A stretch of 64,000 bases of DNA from Agrostemma githago (Eukaryota > Streptophyta > Magnoliopsida > Caryophyllales > Caryophyllaceae). Shown here piece by piece: positions 10,365 through 21,805 of this stretch. The notes under the pieces are model-generated. The model did no database searches. It saw only the letters and a list, made by a program, of their open reading frames with translations, and was not told the DNA's origin. Within the stretch, counting starts at the first letter, position 1; each line of letters opens with the position of its first letter. A program made the position numbers and the translations under genes. The DNA lies in NCBI GenBank assembly GCA_958450325.1, contig OY288249.1, positions 68,776,166 through 68,840,165 of the forward strand, read 5' to 3'.

Positions 10365-11132
10365 ACTAATAATTTTCATCCCGCGCAAATTGCGCGGTTG
10401 TTCTTTAAAAAATTGTACAAATTATTATGTGAGACCTACTCTCACAATAATATAAAAGACGATAAATGACCGAGACGGAATAATTAACTGATTAATGTTT
10501 GATGTTTCAGATAATTTATAAAGTTAGTCTAACAATTTTTTTCCAATTTTTTTTTTGCTTGTTTTAATTTCTACCTTCATAAAAAATTTGGCTTCTCAAA
10601 TTTGATTAATAAGTTTAAAGGGTTTAAACCCATGAATTTCACGGGCATGTTCTGATATGTGGTTATAGAGTAAAAAAACGATGTTAGGTTAGATGTACAA
10701 AAAATGAACTTTGACCAATGTATCAAATACAAAAATCGAGATTAATTCATTTTTGTCACACACGATCAACAAATTAAGCCTCGCGATACACAAATTATGA
10801 AGAAAAAAATACAATAATCGAATATCAATTTACGATATACCAAGTTCTTAATAAGTACAATCAATAATCCATGCAAAACAGTCAGATTATGTCTCTACTT
10901 AACACCAATAATTGACATAGAAAGTGAACCTTTTCACTAATTTCTCCAAGGTCAATAGCAACTTCCGTAGATGAGAGGGGTAGCTCGATCTCCGTGAACT
11001 TCTACAAATTAAAGACTCGAGTTCATCCATGCATGACGACGCATGTGGAGCGGTCTTTTACCCGATTATTGTTCGTATAGCATGAATTTTCTCCCACATT
11101 TTCCCCTCATTTACCTATTTTCAAAATACACA

Positions 11133-11681
11133 TCATATACTTTTCATTCTCCCCGATGGGAACTTACCAAAATATAGATTGGAATCAACATTGTTGTGTA
11201 TTATATCATCAAAACCGATAAAGTTGTACACACATGTAGGAATACTCGGGTCATGGTGCATCTTCATGACTTTTATGCTATATTCGATCCAAATACGGCA
11301 TTTATGAGAAGTCGCCTTCTCGTTTGCCACATGTGATGAAGTCAAAAATTTGAAAATTGTATAAATGTTCCCTTCTTTAAAATACGGCATTTATGAGAAG
11401 TCGCCTTCTCGTTTGCCACATGTGATGAAGTCAAAAATTTGAAAATTGTATAAATGTTCCCTTCTTTAAAAGGGGAGTCGAAAGACTTGACCATTCTTTA
11501 AGCTGACTATTCTCATTTTTATGCCAAAAATTGGATCGTTTTTAAGCTGACTATTCTCGTTGATAGATTCCGGTTGCCTCTTCTTTCGAACCCACTTTTG
11601 CATAACCCTTGCAATAATAGAAATTCGATTCATGTTTTCCGTGATTTTGGTGAATGACTTCGGCTGAAATTGGAATGCCAT
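11133..11681 (-). pseudogene. RPA70-like DNA-binding protein, frameshifted
   Basis: Two minus-strand frames together resemble the first OB-fold of plant replication protein A large subunits. 11681-11466 starts MAFQFQPKSFTKI ... ARVMQKWVRKK, matching the usual N-terminal pattern of an Ile/Val-rich strand then RVxxxW. 11390-11133 has YFKEGNIYTIFKFLTSSHVA ... SHKCRIWI ... YNFIGFDDI, matching the EGxVYxIxxF ... HKYRI ... F.FxxFDDI pattern. The frames are out of register, broken by the 89-bp tandem duplication. RPA-like genes are commonly carried by plant Helitrons, which fits the host element. Not functional. Confidence 0.6.
11292..11469. repeat. 89-bp tandem duplication
   Basis: The block beginning AAATACGGCATTTATGAGAA occurs at 11292 and again at 11381, essentially identical, head to tail. 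It breaks the RPA-like frame. Confidence 0.85.
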
Positions 11682-12012
11682 TGTGTATATTAATTTTTTT
11701 CTGCTCTCTATTCAATGAATTTATATCAAATTTATAAGGGAGGGGTGGAGAGTTGAATTGGGAAGTTGAAGAGTACCGGTTGAATTGGAAAGTTGAAGAG
11801 TAGTGGGAAGTTTTAGAAGTTGAAGAGTAGTGGGAAGTTTTAGAAATTACCGTAAGTTACTCAACTTCTCACAGAATTGACGGGAAGTTACGCAGACATT
11901 TATTTTTAATTTAAAGTAAACTGCCACATAGAACGCCATGTTGGAGCCACATTGGATGCTTAGGTGGATGAATATGGTGGCTCCATTTTCTTTGGCTTTA
12001 ATATATAAAAGA

Positions 12013-12463
12013 TTACCCCCTTATATGTTACCCATTTTTCAAATTACCCAAAAAAATGGTTTCCGTTAAAATTACCTCCGTGAAGTTGTAAAAAAATTAG
12101 ATTTTGCCCCAAGTGTCCTTTTCTCCTCTTTCCGGTGAGTTTGACCCTTTTTCTTCCCGTTTTGCCCCTCCCCTAATTAACACTCTCTCTCCTCTCATTT
12201 ACCCTCTTTTACTCACTCAACCCTAAGGAAACCCCCAATTTCCCCCAATTTTCCAGAACCCTAACCCTAATTCTGAAAATCGCCCCAAAATCGAGCGTCA
12301 GACAATCGATCGCCGGACAATCGATCCTCTACTAAAGGTAATTTCTCTTCCTTCCTCTTCCCATTTTCGTCTCTCCTCTTTTCGCGGTTAGGGTTTTTCT
12401 GATTAGGGTTTAGTGTTCGAAATTGAATTACGAATATTCAAGTTTCCGTTGATCCTATCTCTT
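12013..12463 (+). other. Gene-5'-leader-like segment
   Basis: This stretch looks like a plant gene's 5' UTR: a CT-rich tract (12165-12225), a telo-box run AACCCTAACCCTAA at 12260-12273, GATCG-rich sequence, then CTACTAAAG|GTAATTTC, a good splice donor near 12338, followed by TTAGGGTTT words. No coding sequence follows. It is probably a captured or truncated promoter/leader. Confidence 0.35.
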
Positions 12464-12465
12464 CA

Positions 12466-12778
12466 ACGGTTGGCTTCTTATTTTTGACGTGTCGCGTTGA
12501 TACACTTCAGTTTGTCATAGTTTTTACTTTGATGAACGGTTGGTTATGCATTGTTTTGAGAGGCTTGATCATTTGGATTATTAATGTAACAAATAAAGTT
12601 ACAGGAAGGAGGGAAAAGATACTCGATCTTAGTATCTCTTGTTTTTTCTTTGTAAAGAAAACACTTATTCTCACAAGTTATTGCTCAAAATTCTAGTGTC
12701 GGAATTAGAGTGTGATTCTTATAGTCTTATCCCCAAAGAAATCGTGTAATCCGGTTTTGTGTTTCTTGTAGATTTGGG
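12466..12778 (+). repeat. Dispersed repeat, copy 2
   Basis: Near-identical to copy 1 at 9411 over its first ~270 bp, then ~95 bp shorter before the shared TCCGGTTTTGTGTTTCTTGT. The order copy 1, Helitron, leader-like segment, copy 2 suggests a duplicated block rather than a simple pair of LTRs. Confidence 0.6.
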
Positions 12779-13273
12779 CCTTCTACCACCACACAGAAGG
12801 TAAAACCCCAATTAATTACTTCTGCTTATATTGATGCATAATCATAAAGAAGGTTAAATTAGGAATTAGCGATATAGGACTAATAGGAGTGGGTAATCAA
12901 TTCTATGAGAAAGATTGTGAAAGGGGTATGCTTTAGTAGCTTCAACTTACGAGTAGTATTCTTTGAGAAAATTTTTATGTGTTGGGACATTGTTATTCTA
13001 TGTGTTTACACTGTTTAGTAAATTCTGTCATTGTTATTCCTGGAGGTTCTCGTTGCGGTAAATGCCGCTAATTTGTTGAATTACGAATTTGTGTTTATTT
13101 TTTTAATTTTGAACGATTACCCATTTCATATTTTGGAAAGTAATTTGTTGGGGTTTTTTGAAAAATGTATTCCAAATAAATTTTATATGTAATTTTAGGT
13201 TCATTTAGATAAAAACTTTCAAAATATTACTCCGATCCGTACAATATTAGTTAACCATAATAATCACCTTTAA
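12779..13273. other. No gene seen
   Basis: AT-rich sequence between repeat copy 2 and the long-inverted-repeat element. Only short frames. Confidence 0.35.
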
Positions 13274-13283
13274 AAATTGGAAG

Positions 13284-14414
13284 GGCCAAATGACTACATT
13301 GGTAAAAAAAAAAAAGAGAGTTCAATGACAGATTGTAAAAAAAAAAGACCCTTCTGACAAATTGGTAAAAAAAATCCTACATTTAACCATTTAGGCCAAA
13401 AAAAAAGTTCTTACCATTAAAAAGACAAACCAAATAAAACCCACTATATTAATCAGATTTGGGTCGAGTCAAGTCAAGTCGGTTCATATCGTCTTCGGAT
13501 TGTAACGGGTCAGCATCTCTTTCGAGACGGGTTCGATTCGGGTCGAGTCGATATTGGGTCGAGTCACTTCTGGTCGTTGGTCTGGCGGGTCAGATTGAGT
13601 TTGGATTCGGTATTTTCGATCACTAATAACTAGGTTATATCTAGCCTAATGTTGTCATTAATGGCTCATAGATGTCATGTTCATCATCTCTATGCACGGC
13701 GTTGCAACCTTATAACTTTTGTTGTTGTCGCAAGATCAATAGAAATCTCAAAATTGATCAATTCACAACATTTTGAAAAGTCGCCTTTTTGTAAGCATGG
13801 ATTATGTAATGGTATCTGACAAATACTTTTGTTTGGATATCAAAATATTAGTTGGTTGATAATCTTCTAGTTGGGTGATAATATTGTGCTCTAATTGTTT
13901 TTGTTATTGTGCTCTAATTAATGACAGAAGAGTAATATTTAGGCTAGAGCTGACAAAATCGGACCCGACTTGCTCGAAACCCAACCGTTAGAATTCGAAA
14001 ACTTAGTCACCATAGTACCGGCCTGACCCGACCCGCTTGTGACCCGATACTTGATATAACCAGATATTAGTGATCGAAAATACCGAATCCATACCCAATC
14101 TGACCCGCCAGACCAATGACCAGAAGTGACTCGACCCAATATCGACTCGATCGGAATCAAACCCGTCTCGAAAGAGATGCTGACCCGTTACAACCCGAAG
14201 ACGATATGAACCGACTTGACTTGACTCGACCCAAATCTGATTAATATAGTGGGTTTTGGTTTGTCTTTTTAATGGTAAGACCTTTTCTTTTCTTTTTTGA
14301 CCTAAATGGTTAAATGTAGGATTTTTTTTACCAATTTGTCGTAAGGGTTTTTTTTTTTACCAATCTGTCATTTAACTCTTTTTTTTTTTTTTTTACCAAT
14401 GTGTTCATTTGGCC
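13284..14414. mobile_element. Mutator-like foldback element with ~370-bp inverted repeats
   Basis: The outer ends are GGCCAAATGACTACATTGG and its inverse at 14411. Long arms (13284-13650 and 14050-14414) are complementary over homopolymer runs, GACAAACCAAA and a GGGTCGAGTCAAGTC block. A perfect 10-bp duplication AAATTGGAAG flanks it (13274-13283 and 14415-14424). Nine to eleven bp duplications with long inverted ends are the Mutator (MULE) mark. 1,131 bp, no transposase. Confidence 0.85.
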
Positions 14415-14663
14415 AAATTGGAAGATGCAATATAACCCTACTCCATTATTTTTCTAATGATTATAATTTTATATTGTCAAATAGTGTATGCATGTAGTTT
14501 GCATTTCAAGGCAAAAATTCATAAGAAATGTAAGCAAAATGATACATACTCAACTAAGAAAAGACATTTAAGTTTTTCAAAAAATAAGAAAAAGCTTTTA
14601 GGATAAAAAGGCAAAGTCTTAAATATTTTTTACACGAGCATATATATTTTAAACTAATTACTC

Positions 14664-15579
14664 GATTTTTTTATCGTTTTAATGTTTTTTATTAAACTAT
14701 TTATTGTTTTAGCATCCTTTTCAAACTATTTATCGTCAATGGGTCCACGTCATCGTTTTCTCTTTTTTTTCATCTCGACAACCGAGCTGCCTACTTCACT
14801 GAAGCAAAAAACAGAGAAAAAACAGAGCAGTAGCTTCATCATCATCAATCTCACGCTATTTGAATCCCACCTCCTCCCCCTTCTTATTCTTCTTCTTCTT
14901 TCAACTCAATGAAACTCTCAAAGCTAATCAATAAACTCCAACCCAATTATTGTGAGGCGATTTGGGTGAATCCACGTTCGTTCCGCCTATTGCAAAAAAC
15001 GATTGAAAACTAAAAAAAAATCTACAATTACCAGAAATTGAACTGCAGATGTGTAGATAACTGGAACAAATTGAAAGCTATTGTTAATATTTCGAACTTT
15101 CATAGATTAAAATGTTAGAATTGAGACTAAGCATCTCAATAAATCAATTTATAACAATAAATTACTGTATGAAATTATTACATCGTAATTGATACGGAGT
15201 ACTAATAATCGACATAAACTAACCAACAAACGCAATGATCTATGAATAACAAAATTAAACAAAATTACTTGATCTGAGATGGTGTGCCTCCAGAAGAAGA
15301 TCAGACGGCGGAGGGAAACGGCGGCGGCAGAGACGAGGTGACAGTGGATGACTGAAATGGTGGATGAGGAGGGTGGGATTGAGGATGATGATGATGCTCT
15401 GTTTTTTTCTCTGTTTTTTGCTTCAGTGAAGTAGGCAGCCGCTAGTTCAACTAGCGGCTCGGTTGTCGAGATGAAAAAAAAATGAAAACGATGACGTGGA
15501 CCCATTGACGATAAATAGTTTGAAAGGGACGCTAAAACAATAAATAGTTTAATAAAAAGCATTAAAACGATAAAAAATT
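14664..15579. mobile_element. Second Mutator-like long-inverted-repeat element
   Basis: Arms 14664-14825 and 15410-15579 are complementary (for example TTTATCGTTTTAATG and CATTAAAACGATAAA; GGGTCCACGTCATCG and CGATGACGTGGACCC). A 10-bp duplication CTAATTACTC lies at 14654-14663 and 15580-15589. 916 bp. The right arm has an extra ~20-bp hairpin around 15442-15461 (GCCGCTAGTTCAACTAGCGGC) absent from the left. The interior has purine-rich, GC-richer sequence (GGCGGCGGCAGAG near 15320) that may be captured host DNA. Confidence 0.8.
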
Positions 15580-15589
15580 CTAATTACTC

Positions 15590-17319
15590 ATATCATATAT
15601 TTTGCATAAGAAATGTCAATATATTATCAAACAATTCTTTAAAGTAAAAATTATATTATGGCAAGCGTGTTGGTGAGTACAACACAAATACGAATTGAAG
15701 CGGGAATACTAAAATTAAAATTAATAGTAGGAGAAGTAAGAGTAGGGAAAGAAAGTATTGCGGCGAGAGGAGTAAAAATAAGAATAATAGTAACAACTAC
15801 AGTAGATTAATAAAGCTAAGACTGGAATAAAAGTACTCCGTATTAAATTATTTTGTCAACTTTATCTCAAACAACAACATAATAATAATAAAAGTAACTT
15901 TAATACACTATTATATATATAGGACAAAACAATAACTAGACAACCTATTACATACCCCATTTTGCTTTTGGTAATGGTAATGGTAATGGTAGTCTCATAT
16001 TTTGTTGGTGAATTTGCAGTGACACTATATATACAACGACAGTGACACGTTCCTGTTTCATTTCTCCTACTCTTATGAGGGTGAAGAGCCTGATTCACAT
16101 GACGAGCAATACTATGGAGTAAAAGAGACGAGAGATGAAAGCATAGTAGAAGTGGTTACAAAGTCGAAGACCTGCTTTCCAAGTTTTTAAGGAAGAGACC
16201 ACTTCCTACTTTATCCTCTGAGCCTGAGCCTGAGCGAGGTTAACATAAACATGCATCCATTATCTATTCTGATTGCCATGTTTTGGGTGCTTTTTGATCT
16301 CATCATCTCATCTGACCGATGTGGAGAATATAGAATGTGTATATATGTAAATGACGGCGACGGTACGGTAGACCCAAACATGCATGTATATGTCTTTTGT
16401 TTTAGTTACACACATACATACCGGAGGGGCACTTGAATTCACGTACATTACCTACATATATACATCTCACACTCATTTGGTTTTGATCCAAATCTTTTAG
16501 AGAGCGTCAAGTATAATTTTGTAAGTCACGATTTTAGCTTTTTAGCCCATATTAATATTCACTATCCAGGGACTTAGACTCAATTTACAAACATACATCT
16601 ACGCAGTATAAAAACTAAAAAAAGAAAAGAAAATAATTAGAATAATAGATGTAAAATAGCCAATACTTGTCCATGTAGGATAATATTGTCAATTTCAAGA
16701 CTCATCACTAATTGTTGTTTAGCTCCAATATTATAAATAAACCTCTACGAGTACAATATAATATTCCCTCTCATCCATTTAATTGATCACGTGTGTCAAA
16801 TTGATAAAAAAAAAGTGGCATGCAAGTGATGGATTGGTAAAAAAAAAAAAGTATAAATGTTAAGCTCGTGTTTTCCACCCGGGTTTTTTTCCCCGGTGCG
16901 TATCGATTTAGTCCAAAAAAATCGGAATTATTGTTAACTAGATCGATTTAGTCCGAACACTCTCTAATAGCCGATCAAAAGGACGACGATAGGTTGATCG
17001 GACGCCGATGGACAAAGGGAAACCCAATATGCAAGGCAAAAGTCCCTGAGAAGAGGACCATAGCAAAAGAAATCAAATGCAACAAAGTTCCTGGAAAAGG
17101 GATAATCTTACAAACCAAAAAAACCACCGGAGAGAAGACAAGATCGGGATGACGAACTCAAATAACAACTGAAAATCGTCTGAAAAAAGACCCAATAAAG
17201 GTAAATCAAAGCTAAAAGAATGATCGAGTGGCCGGAGATGGAGCTAAACGAAGCCCCATCTCCGGCTGATTGAACGTTAGGAGGAAGAATGGGTGGCGGA
17301 AACACCACAAAAGTTTGTT
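15590..17319. other. Intergenic, no gene seen
   Basis: About 1.7 kb without a convincing gene. It contains a GGTAAT microsatellite (15970-15990), GAGCCT repeats near 16218, and homopolymer runs at 16808 and 16842. From 16980 to 17290 the base composition changes (GACGAACTC, GGAGATGGAGC), possibly a fragment of another element. Confidence 0.35.
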
Positions 17320-19528
17320 TCGAAAATTCATCTGAAACGTGCGAATTTGAAGGTTATATATTACGTTTTTCGGGCCAATTTGGTCTCGAAATTGAATTTC
17401 TCCAAACTTGCGCAGTAATTACTCCATACATTGTAGAAATGTCTCGATGTAACAGAAGTTACGTACGCTTTCTCATAAATAACACATTAAACTACCTTTA
17501 GAATAACGTCAGATTAAGGCGAATTTTTTGATATATATACACTATAAACTTAATTATTTATGAGCTTTTTTTAAAAACCGTCAAGTCATTTTATGTTTTA
17601 CGAGTTCTATATATATAGATGACCAACAAAATATCCCACATTTTTTGAAAAATCATCTAAAATTGGCGAATTTGAAGATCCACGTATTTCTGGCCAATTT
17701 GGTCTCGAAATTAAATATCTCCAAACTCGCACAGTAACTACTCCATACATTGTAGAAATGTCTCGGTGTAATAGAAGATACGTACATTTTCAAATAAACA
17801 CATTTTAAACACATTATTCGACTATCATTCGAATAACGTCGGATTATGGTGAAATCTGTTAGAGTTAATGCTTCAAAAGAAGCTCATTTAATGACATTTA
17901 CTATCCCACATGGATCATTTATGACTACTAATATGTGTTTATATATGACTCACCAAAATGCTCTACTAGTTGTGTACAAGAGAGGACTACGTACACAACA
18001 CACGCGCGCGCGCGCCGAGTCGAGACGAGCCGGGCTTTGGGCTTTGGTAGAGCGCCTGCGGCGCACCGCTTGCGGGTAATTTTTGGTAGTCGGATTTCTT
18101 TTTAATTCCAGAAGCATCTTTCAAATCAGTCAAGTCCTTTGTCATTTCCGAGACTGATTGTGCGCTTTTTCGAGACTGATTACTGTACTGATTGTGCAAG
18201 TTTCCAGTGTACATTTACTGTTGCAGTGTGAACCTCTTACCCTTGCTCCACTATATATACTGCCCTCCATTTCACTTCCAGAACACAATCAACACACACT
18301 CATTCATATACTTTATACTTCATATCTTCATCTCTGTTCCGGTTAAGTTGTTGGCAAACGTTCTTGGCTGTATTCATCCGTTCTTCACCTACACTGAAGT
18401 TACGGTTTGGTTGTGGAATCCTGGGAGTTGAGTGCTATTGAGGCCGTGTGTAGCAGACGGGGCATAAATCAACTTTGGGACAGTGACAATTGTCGCGACA
18501 CAATCTCTGTTTCGTTCCAGATAAGATCTTACCTTCTTCTCCTCTTATCTCTACTACTACCGTGATAACAAAATCTTCGATATATAGATACTCAAAACTG
18601 AACAATTTTAGAGTTTTTTTAACAGCCGTCAACCATTTAATGTTATACGAGTCCTAATTACCTGGCCAACAAAATATATCACATTTTTCGAAAAATCATA
18701 TGAAACGAGCGAATTTAAAGGTTATTATCATGTTTTTCGGGCCAATTTGGTCCCTAAATTAAATGTCTACAAACTCATACAGTAACTACTCCCTACATTG
18801 TAGAAAATTTCTCGGGTAATAGAAACTATGTATGGTTTTAAATAAATACATTTAAAAACTCATTCAACTATTTTCGAGTAACGTCGGATTCGGACGAAAT
18901 CTTCGTTATATATACTGCAAAGTGCAAACTTAATTATTTATGAGTTTTTTTAACAACCGTCAATTATTTTATATTATACGAGTCCTATATATTTAGATGG
19001 CCAACAAAATATCTCACATTTTTCGAAAATTCGTCCGAAACGTGCGAATTTGAAGGTTATATTTACGTTTTTCGGGCCAATTTGGTCCCGGAATTAAAGT
19101 TCTCCATACTCGTGCAGTAATTACTCAATACATTGTAAAAATGTCTCGATGTAACAAAATTTACGTACGGTTTCTCATAAACACATTTAAATAAAACACA
19201 TTCGATTATCTTTCGAGTAACGTCGGATTAAGGCGAAATCTTCGATATATATACTAGAAACTACACTATTTATGAGCTTTTTTAAAAACCGTCAAGTCAT
19301 TTTATGTTATACGAGTACTTGGCCCACAAAATATCAAACATTTTTTGAAAAATCATCTGAAATTGGCGAATTTGAAGAACCACGTATTTCTGTCCAATTT
19401 GGACCCGAAATTGAATTTCTCCCAACTCGCGCAGTAACTACTCCGTACATGGTAGAAATGTCTCGGTGTAATAGAAGGTACGTACATTTTCAAATAACCA
19501 CATTTTAAACATATTCGACAATCTTTCA
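17320..19528. repeat. Satellite array 1, ~320-bp monomers A-B-C-A-B
   Basis: Five monomers share core words GCGAATTTGAAG, GCCAATTTGGTC, CCATACATTGTAGAAATGTCTC and GAGTAACGTCGGATTA. They fall into three types: A (GAAACGTGCG...GGTTATATTTACG), B (GAAATTGGCG...GATCCACGTATTTC) and C (GCGAATTTAAAGGTTATTAT). Core positions are A 17341, B 17666, C 18709, A 19044, B 19366. After subtracting the inserted solo LTR, spacings are 322-335 bp. The second B is cut at 19528. No coding function. Confidence 0.85.
17857..18570. mobile_element. Solo LTR inserted in the satellite
   Basis: Starts TGTTAGAGTTAATG, ends GTGATAACA, and is flanked by the 5-bp duplication AAATC (17852-17856 and 18571-18575). It sits inside a B monomer, whose sequence resumes exactly after it. 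714 bp. A TATATATAC word at 18251 could be the LTR promoter. A CA/CG alternating run lies at ~17998-18016. Only one LTR is present, so unequal recombination removed the body. Copia-like size, lineage not determined. Confidence 0.8.
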
Positions 19529-20268
19529 AATTCGGTGTATGGTAGAGTATAGGTAATGGAGGATACCGTAGTACGGTATCCGAGTAGGTTTAGGAAACAT
19601 GCAATAGGACAATATTGGTAAAGGTTTACACGCAATAGGACAATATTGCGTGAAGGTTTAGGAAACACGCAATAGAATAATATTGTGTGAGATATGATTT
19701 AGTTTCCTAGTTTAAGTTAAATACAGATACTATAAATATGGGTCTATCTTTGTATTCATAAGTAAGAAAGAAAGTTAAAACAAGTTACAATAATACAATT
19801 TTCTTTATATTTTATCAATATGCATATATTGTCTAACTTGGTTAGAATTGTTTCTTTGTAACTTTTCTAAGTTATTAAAGAGTCGTGAAGGACGTGAACG
19901 GAGTAGGTCATTGGTGAGTTAGAAACGGAGTAGTCTCGTAAACTCAAAGTCGCAACCGGAGTAAATTGTTGGTCGTGACCGGAGTAGGTCATTGGTGAGT
20001 TAGAGACAGAGTAGTCTCGTAAACTCAAAGTCATCGGAGTAGGTTGTTGGTCGTGACCTGAGTAACTCATTGGTGAGTTAGAGACGGAGTAGTCTCGTAA
20101 ACTCAAAATCGCAACCGGGTTAGGTTGTTGGTCGTAACCGGAGTAGGTTATGGGTTGCTTTATTATTGTATGGGCTTTTGATTTCGGATTAGATTTCTAA
20201 AAGAAAAGCATTGGACGTAGGCCCTTGGAGTGTTGGCCCCAATTCAAAAATAACGTATTTTTATCATG
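19529..20268. other. LTR-like AT-rich segment plus minisatellite
   Basis: 19529-19860 has short imperfect repeats (CAATAGGACAATATTG, three times) and a TATAAATA ... TTGTATTCA arrangement like a copia LTR promoter and polyadenylation region. No ends could be fixed. The minisatellite at 19890 follows. Confidence 0.35.
19890..20150. repeat. Minisatellite, three ~80-bp units
   Basis: Units start GGAGTAGGTCATTGGTGAGT and contain GAGTAGTCTCGTAAACTC and GTTGGTCGTGACC. Unit lengths are about 78-81 bp. On the minus strand the repeat stays open and encodes SLRDYSVSNSPMTYSGHDQQ three times. I see no sign that it is a gene. Confidence 0.8.
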
Positions 20269-20273
20269 CTCTT

Positions 20274-21805
20274 TGATAAGCTAGTCGTGTACCTATCAAA
20301 AATAACCAACTACGGTCCAACTAAAAATATAGCTAGGGAAGTCGGGATCGATTTCACAGGGAGACAAATAAATTCTACTTGCAATTAAAGTCTATCTAAG
20401 TAACCAAATTGGGGGTTTGTAATTTGTGTTTAACTAATCTAAAAGTAGTGAAGGAGGAGAAAATTAAAAGAGAAGAAATAACTAAAATAAATAGGATGAA
20501 TTAAGACGAATTAAGATGGAGAGAAAATTAGGATTGTCGGTTCACTACGAATCTCATATGGTCACGGTCTAAGTCACAGGTCTGTCGCAGATGTTGGTCT
20601 AAGGGGTAGTGAAAAGGTCCTTCCGGTCCGCTATTCACCCTAGCATGCGTCTAAAGGCTTCCGATCTTATTAGGGCAAACTAATGTGTTGTAGCAGGTCT
20701 AACTTTTACCAGGCTTCCGATCTTAGGTTCAAGTTTACCGGATTCAATTAATCAATCATGCGCATTAACTGACTAATCGCGATTATATGCTACAAGTGAC
20801 AACTCAGACACAATATCATTGACAGATCTATAAATTATTTAGCGACCACATTCAATTCGCAGATCCCCTAAATCCTAGCGAGGGAAATTAGCTACTCATA
20901 ATTAATTCAAGAACAACAAGATTAATAAAAGAATTCACTAGATTAAACATCACGAATAATAATAAATTTATGACAAGTATAAAACAATAATTAAGAATAA
21001 TTAAATATGAAGAAGAAAACAATCAAGAACAAAGAAGAAGGAAGAAGGATTAGATTAAATTACCAAAAGGAATGAAGGCGATTAGAATGTTGCAATCTTA
21101 CAATAACCGAGTTTTAAAGAAAAAAATTAAACTAGAAGTAATTCTAAGAGAATAAGGAGAAGAGATCTAAAGAAGAGTCTAAGGAGAAGTAAAAGAGAAT
21201 AAGGGAGAAGTTGTTTATAAAATCTAGTCTAATAGTTTCTTAAATACTAAGTTAAAACAAAAGCTCAAAAGTCTTGTTAACTCTAAAAATCAAATTAGGA
21301 AAGTCTCGGTCTTCGTCCAGTCTCGAGAATAGTCGGTCGAGAATTTTGAATAGTCGGACTATATGGATAGTCGGTCGACTATTAGGATAGTCGTTCGACT
21401 ATCATAGACCTGTTTCCGTTCTCAGCACTGCGCGCTCAACTTCAAATGCTTGTCATTTCTTCGTTACTTCTTCAAATCGGGCATGTAATATATCGTTGGA
21501 AAGCTAAGAGAAAGAGCTTTCCAACGCAACTAGAATCAGCTCAATTGGAGTTGTAGAACTCAAGATATTCACGTTTTAAGTAGACCCATTTGGAAACGAT
21601 TATTCTCTTTTCTTATTTCGCAAAAGATTTCATCTTTAAGCACGATTTTTGCCTTGTTTATGCACCAACGGGTCCATTCCCTACAAAAGATGCAACAAGA
21701 CCACAAAGTATCAAATTCGGGGGAATATAGTAGACAATGCTACTCGATATGCATGGAAATGCGTGCGTAAAAGACGTAATAATCATATATAAATAGCACG
21801 CATCA
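20274..21805 (-). repeat. 3' LTR of the 20274-23603 element
   Basis: Complete 1,532-bp LTR. The plus-strand left end begins TGATAAGCTAGTC, and GGGATCGATTTCACAGGGAG lies near 20343. The same type of sequence (TCGGGATCGATCC) recurs at 60641 in a different LTR, suggesting related families. Confidence 0.8.

Larger units (their letters stand above)
10365..12012 (-). mobile_element. Non-autonomous Helitron with RPA-like remnant
   Basis: In minus orientation the element starts TCTTTTATATATTAAAGCC directly after an A (complement of t12013). It ends about a dozen bases after a GC-rich hairpin (CCGCGCAA/TTGCGCGG at 10381-10397), with TTAG followed by T, a near match to the usual CTRR|T. The TC...hairpin...CTRR layout without terminal inverted repeats or target duplication is the Helitron signature. 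It is 1,648 bp. Inside are a decayed replication-protein-A-like gene and an 89-bp tandem duplication; no Rep/helicase is present. Confidence 0.65.

Noticed and set aside
13500..13560. GGGTTCGATTCGGG as a possible tRNA T-arm
   Set aside because: No matching acceptor or anticodon arms; the sequence belongs to the GGGTCGAGTC repeats of the foldback element.
15149..15562. 137-codon minus-strand frame
   Set aside because: Lies in the inverted arm and low-complexity centre of the Mutator-like element; no domain, Ser/Leu-rich.
17289..17501. Recurring frame in the satellite monomers (FENSSE...EFEG...VEMSRCNRSYV), also at 19272 and 28409
   Set aside because: The similarity follows from monomer DNA identity. 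Other monomers carry stops, there is no start context, and no known domain.
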